Below are positions 25,126 to 36,339 of a stretch of DNA of 64,000 nt, one piece after another (position 1 is the first letter of the stretch; each line of letters opens with the position of its first letter). Position numbers and translations under genes: made by a program. The notes under the pieces are model-generated. The model was not told where the DNA came from, did not search any database, and saw only the letters and a program-made list of their open reading frames with translations. The stretch covers positions 6,089,682 through 6,153,681 of the forward strand of contig NC_045151.1 in assembly GCF_008831285.2 (NCBI RefSeq), given 5' to 3'. Origin of the DNA: Nymphaea colorata (lineage: Eukaryota; Streptophyta; Magnoliopsida; Nymphaeales; Nymphaeaceae).

Positions 25126-25520
25126 TAAGAAGGGAGATTTTGAGCAAAAACAAAAAAAGCATGTTAAAAAATTTTTAAATTTGTTAGTTTGGCCATTATA
25201 TAAAAATTTGAAAATATTATTTGGCTCTTGTAAAAATTTTGAAAAAAATAGTTTAGCTCCCAAGAAAAAATTCGTAGACCTACAAGAGCGGTTGTTGTAT
25301 GCTCAAAGCGACTGAGCCGAAGCCAGAATAGAATTGTATGGGTTACAATTTTATATGTGCATATATGATAGGTATGAGGCTGTTAGTTGCTAAACCCATA
25401 AGCACCTATTTTGACCATGATCTTTCTAACAAAGATGGCTAAGAGAGATAAAGAGAGGAAAAAGAAAAAAAAAAGAAAAGAGATAGAGTATTTAGTCATC
25501 TAGTAACAACCTTTTTTTCT

Positions 25521-25561
<41 letters not shown>

Positions 25562-25572
25562 ATAGCAAGACT
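25126..25572. other. No gene; AT-rich repeat-like block and (TA)n
   Basis: 25130-25310 holds the words TTTGGCCATTATA, TTTGGCTCTTGTA and TTTAGCTCCCAAG at regular spacing, probably decayed MITE DNA. A (TA)n run is at 25523-25558. Confidence 0.45.
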
Positions 25573-25906
25573 ACTTAAGTAAGACAAAAACCAGACTTAC
25601 TAAAAATAATTATTAAAGTGTTTTCCATGTAAGCTAACATTACGGATTGATTCGACAAGGAACATGCATTAAGTTACTCATGTTTAATGATTTTAATAGT
25701 GTTTCTTTAATAACAAAAAAATGAATGACTTTTATAACATTAAAATTCTTATAGTAGAAAAAGAACATTTTGTACAAAAAATAATTTGAATTAAAACATG
25801 AGTTATACTGAATTAGTATCTATGAACATGTTATGATGTTCAAATTTTGTTTAAAATATTTTTTAATACAAAATTAAGAGGTATGGTTTTTGTCTCTTAC
25901 TTAAGT
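25573..25906. mobile_element. MITE, family 2, about 334 bp
   Basis: Terminal inverted repeats ACTTAAGTAAGACAAAAACC (left) and GGTTTTTGTC-TC-TTACTTAAGT (right). AT-rich, no ORF. A diverged copy with the same internal order is at 31601-31929. Confidence 0.6.
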
Positions 25907-26728
25907 GAACTGTTATTTACCAATTACTCATGTGTGTATATACATGTATATATTTTGTTGATGTTGGATACTTAGTTGATAGACGGATAACGAATAATTT
26001 CAATTATTGATATTTTCTAAATCATTGGTTGGAAGTAAAATAAAGAGAAAAAGATGTGTACTAATGTTAGATGACGAAAATGTTTCATTATATTACTTTA
26101 AGTATGTGTGTGTATATATATATATATATATGTGTGTATGAAGGGAGTGTGAGACAAATGGATAGAAGCAGACCCAGTAAGAAGCATCAACACCATTAAT
26201 CCTCAAGAAATCGAGCTGTCAGAATTGGTCTTGAAAAAAAGACATTCAACTTTATGATAATGGCAAATGAAGGTTCGTCAAATTAAGATTTTCTTTCACT
26301 TTACCCTTCAGCAGCGCGCCTTCCGAAAGCGCGTGATCTGAACGGCCAACCCAGCTTATTATTAAGTAGATGGGCCAGGCTGAGATTGGACATGAAAAGC
26401 AATGACAGTGAACTAGAATTGGTCTGATTCTTTGGATGCAAAGAAAGTGGGGAAATAAGAAGGAGAAGATGAAAAATAACAAACGAGAACTAGGATTTTG
26501 ACTTTGGAGAGGAGGTGATCATCTTTTTAGAAAGAATTAAATAAAATTTGGTTTTAAAGGAGACTGGTGATGACGGTTAATTTGGGAGAAGAGAGGACGA
26601 GAGTAAAGAGAGTTAGATTGAGCTCCTTCTCTCAGGGTGCCTAAAGTTTGACGCCTCTGGTGAATGGAAGTTGGGTCTTCCTTAATGTTTAAATTAGATT
26701 GGACCTTTATATGTTCAATTCTCTTTAG
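25907..26728. other. No gene seen
   Basis: AT-rich, with TA/TG simple repeats near 26106-26138. The 76-aa minus frame (26252-26482) has no domain. Confidence 0.45.
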
Positions 26729-26913
26729 TAGGGGCGAAGTCAGAACTTTTTATGAAAGGGGGTCAAATTAAAGTTTTTAGATTTTGAGTAAGTCAGAAAT
26801 ATCATTTTATAGAACAAGTGAAATTTTCTAAAATTTATATGTAATTTTTTTTAAAAAAAAAATTGAGATGGGGCCAAGGCCCATGCGAACACCCTAATTT
26901 GACTCTGCCCCTG
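26729..26913. mobile_element. hAT-type MITE, AGGGGCGGAGTC family, most complete copy
   Basis: It starts TAGGGGCGAAGTCAG and ends GACTCTGCCCCTG, giving inverted ends of the common plant hAT form. Interior landmarks: GGGTCAAATTAAAG, AGAACAAGTGAAATTTTC, then GGGCCAAGGCCC. Flanks CTCTTTAG and CTCTCTGG could be a decayed 8-bp target duplication. Related copies lie at 11426, 29589, 30572 and 34600. Confidence 0.6.
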
Positions 26914-27860
26914 CTCTCTGGATTTAGATCCTTTCCAATGACTCTTCAGTGACGCCACAATTGATACTTTGAACCACTTTTCAAATCCCTACATTCGATT
27001 CTCAAAGGTGAAGCCTTCGGCATTGGACGTCCACTTCAATTTCAAACACAAGCTCTAATAAATAGTGAGTGTTTCCCTTTGACATGCTTTTAAATAAACT
27101 CTATTGACCTCCAAGTCTCGTAACATAATTACAGTTGAAGTAAAATTTGTATATGCATAGATATATAGGTATTGTGTATTCGTTAAAAACCTGGATTTAT
27201 TATGGATCTAGGTCCTCACTTTTACAAATTTATTCAACGTTAATAGCTGAGTTTTTTCTTTTTTTTCTTTTTCTTTTATTTGTCAGTCAATGCTTAACGA
27301 AAACTTGTACTTAGTTACCAGATTCTCGTATCCTAGACTTAATGATAGGAAATCTCATGAAGGAGGTTTAAGTTGAAAAATTGAAAATCCAACTGGGTTT
27401 TGAAGGGGCTGAAATACCATTCAATAGAGAAAATTCTCATCCCATAATTCAATCTTTCGTAATATCTTCTAGACAAATCTCATCAAATTTGTCATAAGAA
27501 GGTATTAATATGGTCAAATATCATTGAATGTTAATTGCCAGGTCGTCTGGAGTCTAGCTAAGGAAGTGGGGTGCGGATAGCTAGGCCACTCGTTGTCGAT
27601 ATTAAAGACAGATCGGGCCCAAAACCACGCTTCAACTGTCATGAAGGACATGCTCATCAAGAAGGAGGCTGGGAGTAGCTGGAAGCAAGCATTCAATGTT
27701 GTCCCACTTGTAAATGCCATCCGCTCCACACACCAAGCTCAATTGGGATTCATTGGCTAAGTCAAACAAGTTGGTTGTAAGCGCGGCTTGGATACATGTG
27801 CACGAAATTACAAAAATGACCCAAAATAAAATCCTTTTTTTTTTACTTCGTCCTCGTTGA
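26914..27860. other. No gene seen
   Basis: Mostly AT-rich. A higher-GC patch at 27510-27790 has a 71-aa minus frame (27514-27729) of ordinary composition but no family I recognise. It could be a gene fragment. Confidence 0.4.
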
Positions 27861-28347
27861 GGCTGGTCATCAGGCTGTTGACAAAGTCAGGTCTGGGCTG
27901 ACCCAAAGCCCTTGTTGGTTGCCTAAGCCTAGCCTGGCCCATTTAGTTATTGGGCTGGGCTTTAATGTCAACTTCATATCCATCGGGTGCCCAATTTAAT
28001 GTCCACCCATCTTTGCTTAATAATTCATATTTTAATATCTTAGAAACCCTTACCGACGTCCCAAGAGTTTTTAAGGGTACTATCATTAGTGACATATAAA
28101 GAGTTTTTAAGGGATTCATCGACTATACACCAAGAGTTTCCAGAGAGAGAGAACAAAATAAAAAATGTGAAGAGATGAGTGCTAAATATATATATCAGGT
28201 TGAGTTAGGCTTCTAATACCCGACTCTAGCTCAGCCCAAAAAATTTTTTAATGAGGTCTATCCAAGTGTTAGATAACCAACATAAGTCTGACACATCATC
28301 GGCCAAGTACCCAACTACCTATCGGATACCCAACTTTTGTCCTCATC
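27861..28347. repeat. GGGCTGGGC-ended dispersed repeat, copy 1
   Basis: It aligns in order with 31959-32494: a GGGCTGG-rich start, then TTAATTATTGGGCTGGGC-like sequence, a repeated AAGAGTTT motif, an AT/GA run, and an ending rich in ACCCAAC. This copy is more decayed. Confidence 0.5.
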
Positions 28348-28836
28348 ATAAGCGCACTCATTAATGATTACCATCGAATTCTATGTATTGAGCCTTATGG
28401 TATGTCTTTTTATCGTAAAATCAGTCAATACAGTGTCATTGTTGTATTTAATTGTTTTGAGTGTTTATTGTGTCTTTGTAAACTCCATCTTATTTTGTTG
28501 TATTTTAAAATGAATCCTGCAGTTGCATTACTTCAATCTGTTTTGTTCGACTACCTTATCAAATATAAGTATTTTTAAATGAGTACCCCTCCAATGGGCT
28601 CCACCATTGCATATATTCAATTCCAATGTGCCTTTTTTTTTTTTTACCTTTTTTTTACCTTTTCTTCGGCAAAGGAAACCTCCAAGCAGGAAAAGTGTGA
28701 GAGGGTGAAGAAAATAATTGGGGAACCATGTTTGCTTTTGCAGGATAGCCAAATTTAAAGGACAACAAGTCAATGACGAAAGAAGGCTGTGTTTGAATAG
28801 GGGGGAAGAAAAGAAAAATATTACTAGATCTCCAGT
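28348..28836. other. No gene seen
   Basis: AT-rich with homopolymer T runs. The minus frame 28528-28938 (136 aa) is translated from the tandem repeat and T tracts and has no domain. Confidence 0.4.
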
Positions 28837-28912
28837 CCCTTTCGAATCGAAGGAAGTGGGAAGAGAAGAAAATTCCCTTTCGAAACGAAGGAAGTGGGAA
28901 GAGAAGAAAAGT
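28837..28912. repeat. 38-bp tandem duplication
   Basis: Two adjacent 38-bp units (28837-28874 and 28875-28912) beginning CCCTTTCGAA differ at only a few bases. Confidence 0.85.
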
Positions 28913-29588
28913 TTTTCAGAAGAAAATTTTTTCAACAACCGATGATATGATGATGCTCTCCCAGTGGCCGCATTAACCTCTCATTCTTTTGTCTCTCTCC
29001 CAGATGTAACCGGCGGGTCTCTTTACCGTCGAACTTGATAACTTTAGTTATTTAGTTTAATTGATTATTTGCTAGTTAGACTAAATCAACTTATTCAAAA
29101 AAACATAGTAAATAGATACACCCAAGCAAAATGGAAGACAATTTAACTTTACATTCTCAAACAATTTTTATCACCTTTATAACTAAGATGTTTTGATTGA
29201 GATATTTTTAAAGAAAATTTAACACACCTAGGCATATATATACACACATTGGAAAATGGGTCAACAATAGAGGTGGACTGTATATGCATGGTAAAAATAT
29301 TTTAAAGGCAATTGGGATGAAACATTTTAGAAATTCACCATTTAAATAATGAACCACTATTTCTTTAGAATAATAAAAAATGCATATACGATATCGCTTA
29401 TATACATAAATTTAATATATCTACTTTTACATTATTTAACAGAGACTGAACTGATTATGAAAGTCAAAATTCCAAATTCATCCAAGCATAAGACACATGA
29501 GCACAGATGGGTATGAACCACGATGGATCTTGCCACAGCATTACCCCTTTTGCATATTAGGTGAAGATTTTTTTTCCCCCTTAAACCT
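28913..29588. other. No gene seen
   Basis: AT-rich non-coding DNA with no repeat end recognised. Confidence 0.45.
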
Positions 29589-29772
29589 GGGAAGGGATAG
29601 AAATTTTTTACATAAAGTTCCTAAATTTTGATTAGGGCCGAAAAGTTATTTTTCAATTTTTTTTTTATAGAACAAGTGACATTTTTTAAAATTTATATAT
29701 AAATTTTAAAAAAAGAATTGAGGTGAGGCTATGGACCAGGCGGGCCCTACCTTGGCTCCATCCCTACCTTAA
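29589..29772. mobile_element. hAT-type MITE, AGGGGCGGAGTC family, diverged copy
   Basis: Reads GGGAAGGGATAGAAATTTT, the AGAACAAGTGACATTTT landmark, and ends CTTGGCTCCATCCCT. The same order as the copy at 26729. Confidence 0.5.
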
Positions 29773-30571
29773 ACTCCATGTCCACTTCGACAAACGGCAA
29801 AGTATTTCGGGTTGGAAATATTTAGTACAATAGAATAGAAAGAATTTGTATGGCTAAGGAGCTGAGGTTTGACCCCGATTGCAAGAGAGAGAGAGAGAGA
29901 GAGAGATTATATGTTAGAATTCCAAAGTCTTGGAGAGGGAGAGAAAGTCAAATGTTTTGTTTAAGTAGGAATGTGATGCACCTGCACAAAACCAGAGCCC
30001 CGAATTTCATGCCTTATAAATTTTGTGTACATCATCAACAACAAACCTTCTGATCAAGTCCAAATTAATAACATGAATGTCTAATTATGTAAGAAAAAAA
30101 AAAGACAAAAGAAAACGAAATCATTTTCTGTAAAGAAAAACGTCCGCTTTTCATAAATATTACCCCATAAAAAAGTGACAAATAAACCTTCAGTCAGATT
30201 AAATTCCGACCGTTTGGTTATCATAAGATCAAGAAACAAAATGAAATTTGTATCTTCAAGGCACTTTCACTTAGGCATTTCATGAGAGCGAGAGTTTGTA
30301 AAATTTCAAACTCTTAACCCTTCATGTCCAGGATAAGAATCAAAACTATTCAAAATAACTGAAAGTGGAGATTCTTAATTAATTTCACTTAGGCATTTCA
30401 TGAGAGAGAGAGAGAGAGGCACAATCAACAAACCCAATCTGGAAATTGTAGGACATAATCCTCGGCCCTTAATTCTCAAGGCCAGTAGAAGAGTAACATG
30501 GCTAAATCCCCACACAAATCAAATAAGAGACAATGAGTGCCTCCTGGTATGTCCTTTCTAGGCCTGTGCAA
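29773..30571. other. No gene; GA run and a duplicated segment
   Basis: (GA)n lies at 29884-29906. The segment TTCACTTAGGCATTTCATGA at 30266 recurs at 30384, with matching flanks (CAAACTCTTAA and ATCAAAACTATTCAA). A third, partial copy follows the MITE at 30740-30820. Confidence 0.55.
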
Positions 30572-30725
30572 GGGTGGAGTCATAAAGTTTTTATGGGGGG
30601 CTGAATTAAAGTTTTTAAATTTTGACACAGGGTGCAATATCATTTTCAAAATTTTTATATAAGACAATCTAAAATTACATGTAATTTAAAAAAAAAATTA
30701 TGTGGGTATAGGCTCAAGCGCCCTG
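30572..30725. mobile_element. hAT-type MITE, AGGGGCGGAGTC family, diverged copy
   Basis: Starts GGGTGGAGTCATAAAG, contains GAATTAAAGTTTTTAAATTT, and ends near GCGCCCTGAGCCC. It sits inside the duplicated segment described at 29773-30571. Confidence 0.5.
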
Positions 30726-31479
30726 AGCCCATGAGAGAGAAAGAGAGAGAGAGAAAGAGAGAATTTATACAATTTCAGACTCTTAATTATCCAGGTCGAA
30801 GATAAGAACCAAAACTATTCAACGTGACAGAGGGAAAATAAAGAATTTAAGAGTGAAGACATTGTTGATTAAGACTAAACGCACCTAACATGTCGAGAGA
30901 ATGGCAGTATCGTGGTATCTTAAAAGATCAGGTGCATTTCCTTTGAAAGCAGCCTTTTAGCTAAGAGAAGCGAACGGGTTTTAGGAACGAAAAAGAAAAC
31001 TCGGTTTTTTTTGGGACAAGTAGGCCAACTTTGAACCACCAAATTTCTCCTCCCCTAATTTTCTTTAATAACAAATATAAATGTAAATACTATCTAACTT
31101 TTTAGATTGAGTAGAACAATTGACTTCCAAACACATGCATGGATGAAATATTTTCAGCAAAAGAAGAAATTTCATCTTTGTCTTCTAAGGTTTGTTTGCT
31201 CGAATATATTTATTTTTTTGATTAAATGCATCTTAACTATGCATCGCTTTTTACCTAATAACTGAACACTAATTTACATAATTGGCATCATTAGATGGCT
31301 GATACAATATATAGGACATTGTCATGCATGTATCACCACAAATTGGCCAGGGAGACGACCAGTGGGAAACTAATGGGCCGTTGCATCACGGCAGGATGCA
31401 AGATGTCCGTTCCTTATCGCGGCCGCCGACATAGTGCCAGCGTCCGCCTGACGCTCCAACCTTGGGCGTCACCATTAAT

Positions 31480-31481
<2 letters not shown>
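30726..31481. other. No gene; a GC-rich patch precedes the ATT repeat
   Basis: 31330-31475 has a locally high GC content (GCGGCCGCC and nearby). The 98-aa frame there runs into the ATT array and is not convincing. Confidence 0.4.
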
Positions 31482-31529
<48 letters not shown>

Positions 31530-31546
31530 CATCATTATTATTATTA
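31482..31546. repeat. (ATT)n microsatellite
   Basis: About 20 ATT/TTA units with one ATC-ATC interruption near 31529. Confidence 0.95.
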
Positions 31547-31600
31547 TGTGTAGTAACTGAAGTATGTGATATATATAAGAAAAATCGATAGAAACCAGAT

Positions 31601-31929
31601 GCTTAGGCAAGAGATAAAAACTAGGCGCTTTAATTTTGATATTTAAAATGTTTTTATTTGTTGCAATCTAACCTTATTGATTTGATTTTAAGAATATGTT
31701 CATGCAAAACATATATTAAGTTAATCATTGGTTAGACTTTCACAGTGTTTTTATAATAAAAAAATGAACTCACATAGCATCAGCATTTTGATAATAAAAA
31801 AATCCACATTTTTCATAAAATCAACTTAGCATCTTTTGTATCAAATAGTTTTTATAAGATGTTTATATTTTATTTAAAATAATTTTTTAACAAAAATTAA
31901 AAGGTCTGCTTTTTATCCTAGGCGTAAGT
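31601..31929. mobile_element. MITE, family 2, diverged copy
   Basis: Ends GCTTAGGCAAGAGATAAAAA and TTTTTATCCTAGGCGTAAGT are inverted relative to each other. The internal order (GTTCATGCAAAACAT, TTATAATAAAAAAATGAA, TTTTTTAACAAAAATTAA) follows 25573-25906. Confidence 0.55.
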
Positions 31930-31958
31930 GTCTGCTTTCTACAAATTTCTCATATATA

Positions 31959-32296
31959 AGGTTGGGCATCGGGCTGGGCCAGGCTAGCCCAAGGCTTCAT
32001 AAAGTCAGGTTCAGGCCAGCCCAGACTCGACTCACTTAATTATTGGGCTGGGCCCCACCATCAACTTTATGCCCGTCGCGCACCCGGTTTGTTATCAACT
32101 TATATTTGAAACCCTTAATATTTCATATTTTAATATTTTAGAAACCCTTAGCGACATGGGAAGAGTTTCTCAAGTATCATCGGTTGACACATGAAGAGTT
32201 TATAAGAGTGCCATCAGCAATACATGCAGAGTTTCTAAGTGAGTAATCAGTGATGCAACAAATGTTTCTAAATGAGCCGATTGCTAATGTCATATG

Positions 32297-32377
<81 letters not shown>

Positions 32378-32494
32378 AAAAAAAAAGAATACTGGACTCG
32401 GGCCATCCCAATGTTAAACAACCAGTCCAAGCATCGCCACCACGAGCATGGTACCCAACCACCCATTGGGTGCCTGGCCCATTGCCCATCCTTA
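31959..32494. repeat. GGGCTGGGC-ended dispersed repeat, copy 2 (non-autonomous hAT candidate)
   Basis: It begins GGTTGGGCATCGGGCTGG and ends CCATTGCCCATCC, which gives imperfect inverted ends. The interior holds a (TA)n (32301-32354) and a GA run (32354-32378). Frames in it are repeat translations. The left end resembles the end of the hAT element at 47139 (GGCCTGGGCAACGGGCC). Confidence 0.5.
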
Positions 32495-34599
32495 CTCATG
32501 TATATATTTGTAGCACTCAGTTTTTGAATACTTGTTCTATTTGAAATTATAAGTTCAACCAACCCAGTGACCAATACTTTCTGCATTTAGAAATAATCAT
32601 CAAAATGGAATTTTAGAAATAACTGTATGTTGGTAGCAATAAAGTTAAAAACCTTGGTCTAATGTCTTTCTCCTTTCAAAGCAGGATCGATATGTATATG
32701 CATATATACAATACAAAAAAAGTAATGGAATTAAACGTATACTTAACTGTTTTAACTAATGACAAATGAATTCTAGTTGCATTTTTGTGTGCAGTAAGAT
32801 TCTTAAACTCCTAATAGATTCAGCGCGGGTGAGTTGGATCTTATTAGTACTTTTAGTGATAGTATCCACACATGTGTCCCTGTTAGGTATGCATTTCTTC
32901 AACATTATGACCAAATAACAGACAAATTAAAACTTAATTTACCTAATCTTATGTGACATCGAAGCATATTAAACTTTCAATTCTTAGCTTCCAAATATGA
33001 AAATATTGAGACTCCTATGACTCATGTTAGCGTCGAGATGTGTTTATAACGAATGATGCGATGCTACTCCATTTTTAAGTGAAAAAAATATTCCAGGTCT
33101 TATGTAGATGATGGACAAAATACCCTTCATATCCACACGCTTCTTCTTCTTAAGTGCTGTCTTCATCTCTTGAGCTTTCTAAATTAACTTGACTAAACTG
33201 TAGTGAGCTTTCACTTAGTAACTTTTTATGTTAGTTACTTAGGGCCTTTTGGCAAATGTAACACTTTATAACGGTTTCATGAAGCTACCCCAAAAGTTGG
33301 GGCATATTCATAAAACACTTTTTATGGTGTTCCAGAAATTCGCTCTAATCTTTGGCTCATATTCATGAAACAGTTACATATCGTTTTGATTACCAAATGG
33401 ACCGGCTTTAAGGCACGATGAACAAGATGTTCATTGAATCTGCTTGGTTGAGTTACGAAGACTACAAATCAAGGTTGTTTACACATGCTTACACCTTACC
33501 ATGTGCAATATAAATGCTTTTGAAGCTTTTTACATAGTTTATATAGTGAGTTCATGGCTCCTACGCCAGTTGGTCTTTAGAGCAACAAGTACAAAATATT
33601 CCTTAGACCTACTAAAACCAAGCACACTCGAAGTATAAACTAGGCAAGAACTATAATGTCTTCCAGCTGATCCATTCACGTGAATTCAAAGAGGCCAGCT
33701 ATTGAAACCTATTGTCCTTTTTCATGTTGTACTATGATGCATATGCATTGCTTGTTTGACTAATAAAGTGGATCCATAGCATACCATTGAGAATATATAG
33801 TGGATTCCAAGCATGAAAGAAGGTGTGATTTTTCAATTGATAAACATATACTTGTTATATTAATTCATTACTAGATTCAAATGAATAGGAACAAGAAATG
33901 CAGGTGTAGGATGATATTAATTTGTCTATTTTTCAGGGCGCAGTTTGCTAGACAGTATTCCCAACTTGCATTGAAAGAATTTTAACAAATTTTGACTGCA
34001 CTTAAAGTTTATCACATCTTTTAACATTTGTACACGTAGACTATTCTACATCATGTAAAGATTGAAGAAGGATATATATAAGTGATACTTTTCACCGACA
34101 TTTTCTTCATCGGAGTCCTAACTAAACGCCAGTAAAATTTGTATAGACGTTCTTTCCTCTTGTACCGACATTTTTTGGCAATCATTTTACTAATCTTTTG
34201 TGGTGTTATGCGAGCTCCAAGATCGAGTATGGCCTTATCAATAATTAAAGATGAGATAGCGCCTTTCTATGTAAAGGTATCTAGTGTTCTAGAGCACCTC
34301 ATTCTGTCTACCAGGAAGAACGACTCTACCATAGCACCTTAAGCGCATTGCTCTTTCAAAAGTTTCGCATGGGTAGGCACTTGTTAAATAAGTTGAAATA
34401 AGGGGACGTTGTTTATGCTAGCCCGCTCGAATACATGAAGTTTTTCTCCCTTGTTTGCTCCACACTTCTTAACCCGTTAATAAATAGCTGATTGCAAACA
34501 CGATTATTATGGGTTTCTCCTTTTTTTCTGGAGGGCTCATTTATTCTCTGGCCTTGACAAGAGGAATTTTACGCCCCCGCCATTCTTAATGTAGCATTA
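32495..34599. other. No gene seen
   Basis: Two kilobases of AT-rich sequence. The frames at 33444-33638 and 34139-34342 have no domain and no coding signature. Confidence 0.45.
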
Positions 34600-34778
34600 A
34601 AGGGGCAGAGTCAGAAATTTTGATGAAGGGGCGAATTAAAGTTTCTAAATTTTGATTAAAGCTAAAATATTATTTTTTAAAATTTTTACGGTGAAGTTTT
34701 CTAGAATTTAGATATAATTTTTTTTTTTAAAATTTTTTTTGAAGTGGGCCAAGCCCAAAGTACCTTGGCTCCGTGTCG
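34600..34778. mobile_element. hAT-type MITE, AGGGGCGGAGTC family
   Basis: Starts AAGGGGCAGAGTCAGAAATT, has GCGAATTAAAGTTTCTAAA, then GTGGGCCAAGCCCAAAG, and ends CCTTGGCTCCG. Confidence 0.55.
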
Positions 34779-35821
34779 AATAGCTGCAGTCATTTTGCAA
34801 AAAGGCAAAACAGTAATTATACAATTTGTTTATGTTATTTTTCCAAATACAGTACAAAGAAAATAATATACAACTCTGTTTCCGATAAGCAGCGATTCCC
34901 CCAACCTGAAGAATCCGTTGAACAGCTTCCTCAGCAGGAAGCTGATTACCCCTGAATAATGATTGAAGCACCATATATGCAAATAAGAAATACATGAAAA
35001 ATCAGTAGGCCCCTACCATTCAATACCAAAGTCAAAGTCTCAAGGACGGCTGGAATTGGATATCTTAATTGAGCTTCTACTAGCCCCTACAAGCTAAGTT
35101 AAATTTTTTTATATAAAGTCGTAAACAATCTGAAACTATGTCACATGGTTGCCAGTATGGTACTGGTAGGGTCTAGACAGGACAAATTTGAAAATTATGG
35201 GTATTAGAGTACGACAATTTTTTAAATTTACAAAAATGATAAAAAAACATTAATAGTTCATACTTGTAATCCCTAAAAAGATCTACAAACAAACCATCAA
35301 ACAAGACATTTTTTCGTTTGTCATAAAAACACTATCATTATTATCATTCTATGATTCTCGTTCTTCCAAGTCCATGCCAAACCCATCCCCAAATCAAAAA
35401 AACGAAAACCCTCAAATCAAAAAAATGAAATGGTAAGTTGTAATAGCAAAAAGAGAAAAGAAAAAACACTTACCCTGGGTCACTGGATGTCGTCGTCACC
35501 GCCATTCATTGCTACTGTAAACGAGGGTTGAAAAAAGCACAGGTAGGTTGCAGAGCTCGACTTGTTTTCCATCAGTTAAAACGAAAGAAAGATTTTTATG
35601 GTTTGGATCAAGTCTGACCCAGAATCCAACCTGTACCTAGTAGCGTAGCCGTGCCTGCTTCTGCGTACTCATGTCACATAGACCAGAAACATGTAACATG
35701 TTGATCATGCAGATACACCTTTTGCAGGCATAGGACATGAAAACAGAAAAATGCAAATGCAGTTGGAGACACCAAAGAAAAATCTCGCAAGAAACGGGGA
35801 CAGACCAATATTTATCTTTAG
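34779..35821. other. No firm gene; one short exon-like minus-strand segment
   Basis: On the minus strand around 34885-34985 a frame reads SLFRGNQLPAEEAVQRIL, then QVGGIAAYRKQ. It is framed by a TTATTCAG acceptor-like site and a possible CAG/GTTGGG donor. It looks like real protein sequence, but I do not recognise the family and see no partner exons. The rest of the stretch is AT-rich with nothing supported. Confidence 0.35.
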
Positions 35822-36010
35822 GCCACGTTTGATGGCTTGGATTTTTTTGAGGGGAAATTTTTTCAAGGGTAAAATCTCCATGGTAAACTGACAGGAGGGT
35901 AAAATTCCCATTTTCTTGTTTCAGGCCATGTTTGATAGCTTGGAACTTTTTTGAAGGGAAAAAATTGCCTAGTGTGATAGACAGGAAAATTTTTTCAAGA
36001 AAATTTTTTT
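35822..36010. repeat. Tandem pair of element-like left ends
   Basis: GGCCACGTTTGATGGCTTGG (35822) and GGCCATGTTTGATAGCTTGG (about 35926) are each followed by a GGGAAAAAATT-like block, so one terminal sequence appears twice in tandem. An inverse match, CCATCAAACGTGG, lies near 37903-37915. Similar ends bound the element at 5392-6422. Confidence 0.5.
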
Positions 36011-36201
36011 TGACCATTTAAAGGATATCATCTCCTCACATAACAATTACGCATATCAGATACATCTTTTTAAATGCACGAGAGAAATAAAATGGCTATG
36101 CATGACAAGATCAAAGAGAAGATGATTATACAGAAACTTGGGCGGAATAAACATATAGATTTCATTAATTAGCATCTGAACAAATAGATACAGAGATAAA
36201 C

Positions 36202-36339
36202 CTGTGCAATTGTTTCATAGATTGGTGTGACCACTTTTTTCAGAAAGGCCTCCTCCTCACCGCCACAAGCGGGCTTTATAGTTTCACCTGTCATTGGACT
36301 CACATTGCCAGCAAGCATTCCATAAAGTTCGAAAGCCAT
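36202..36339 (-). pseudogene. Isolated callose synthase (GSL/CalS) exon
   Basis: A 138-base, phase-0 exon between a TTTGCAG acceptor and a CAG/GTTTAT donor encodes 46 residues. It contains MAFELYGMLAGNVSPMTGE, GGEEEAFLKKVVTPIY and ends ETIAQ. This is the highly conserved N-terminal region of 1,3-beta-glucan (callose) synthases, and both boundaries match a natural CalS exon. The exon is open. The usual preceding exon (containing LIWGEAANLRFMPE) and following exon (containing SKHSQWRNYDDLNEYFW) are absent from the several kilobases either side. CalS proteins are about 1900 aa, so this is a fragment: either a relic of a lost gene or an exon captured by a mobile element. Confidence 0.8.

Noticed and set aside
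32272-32586. Overlapping frames with Tyr-Ile repeats
   Set aside because: Translations of the (TA)n and (GA)n runs.
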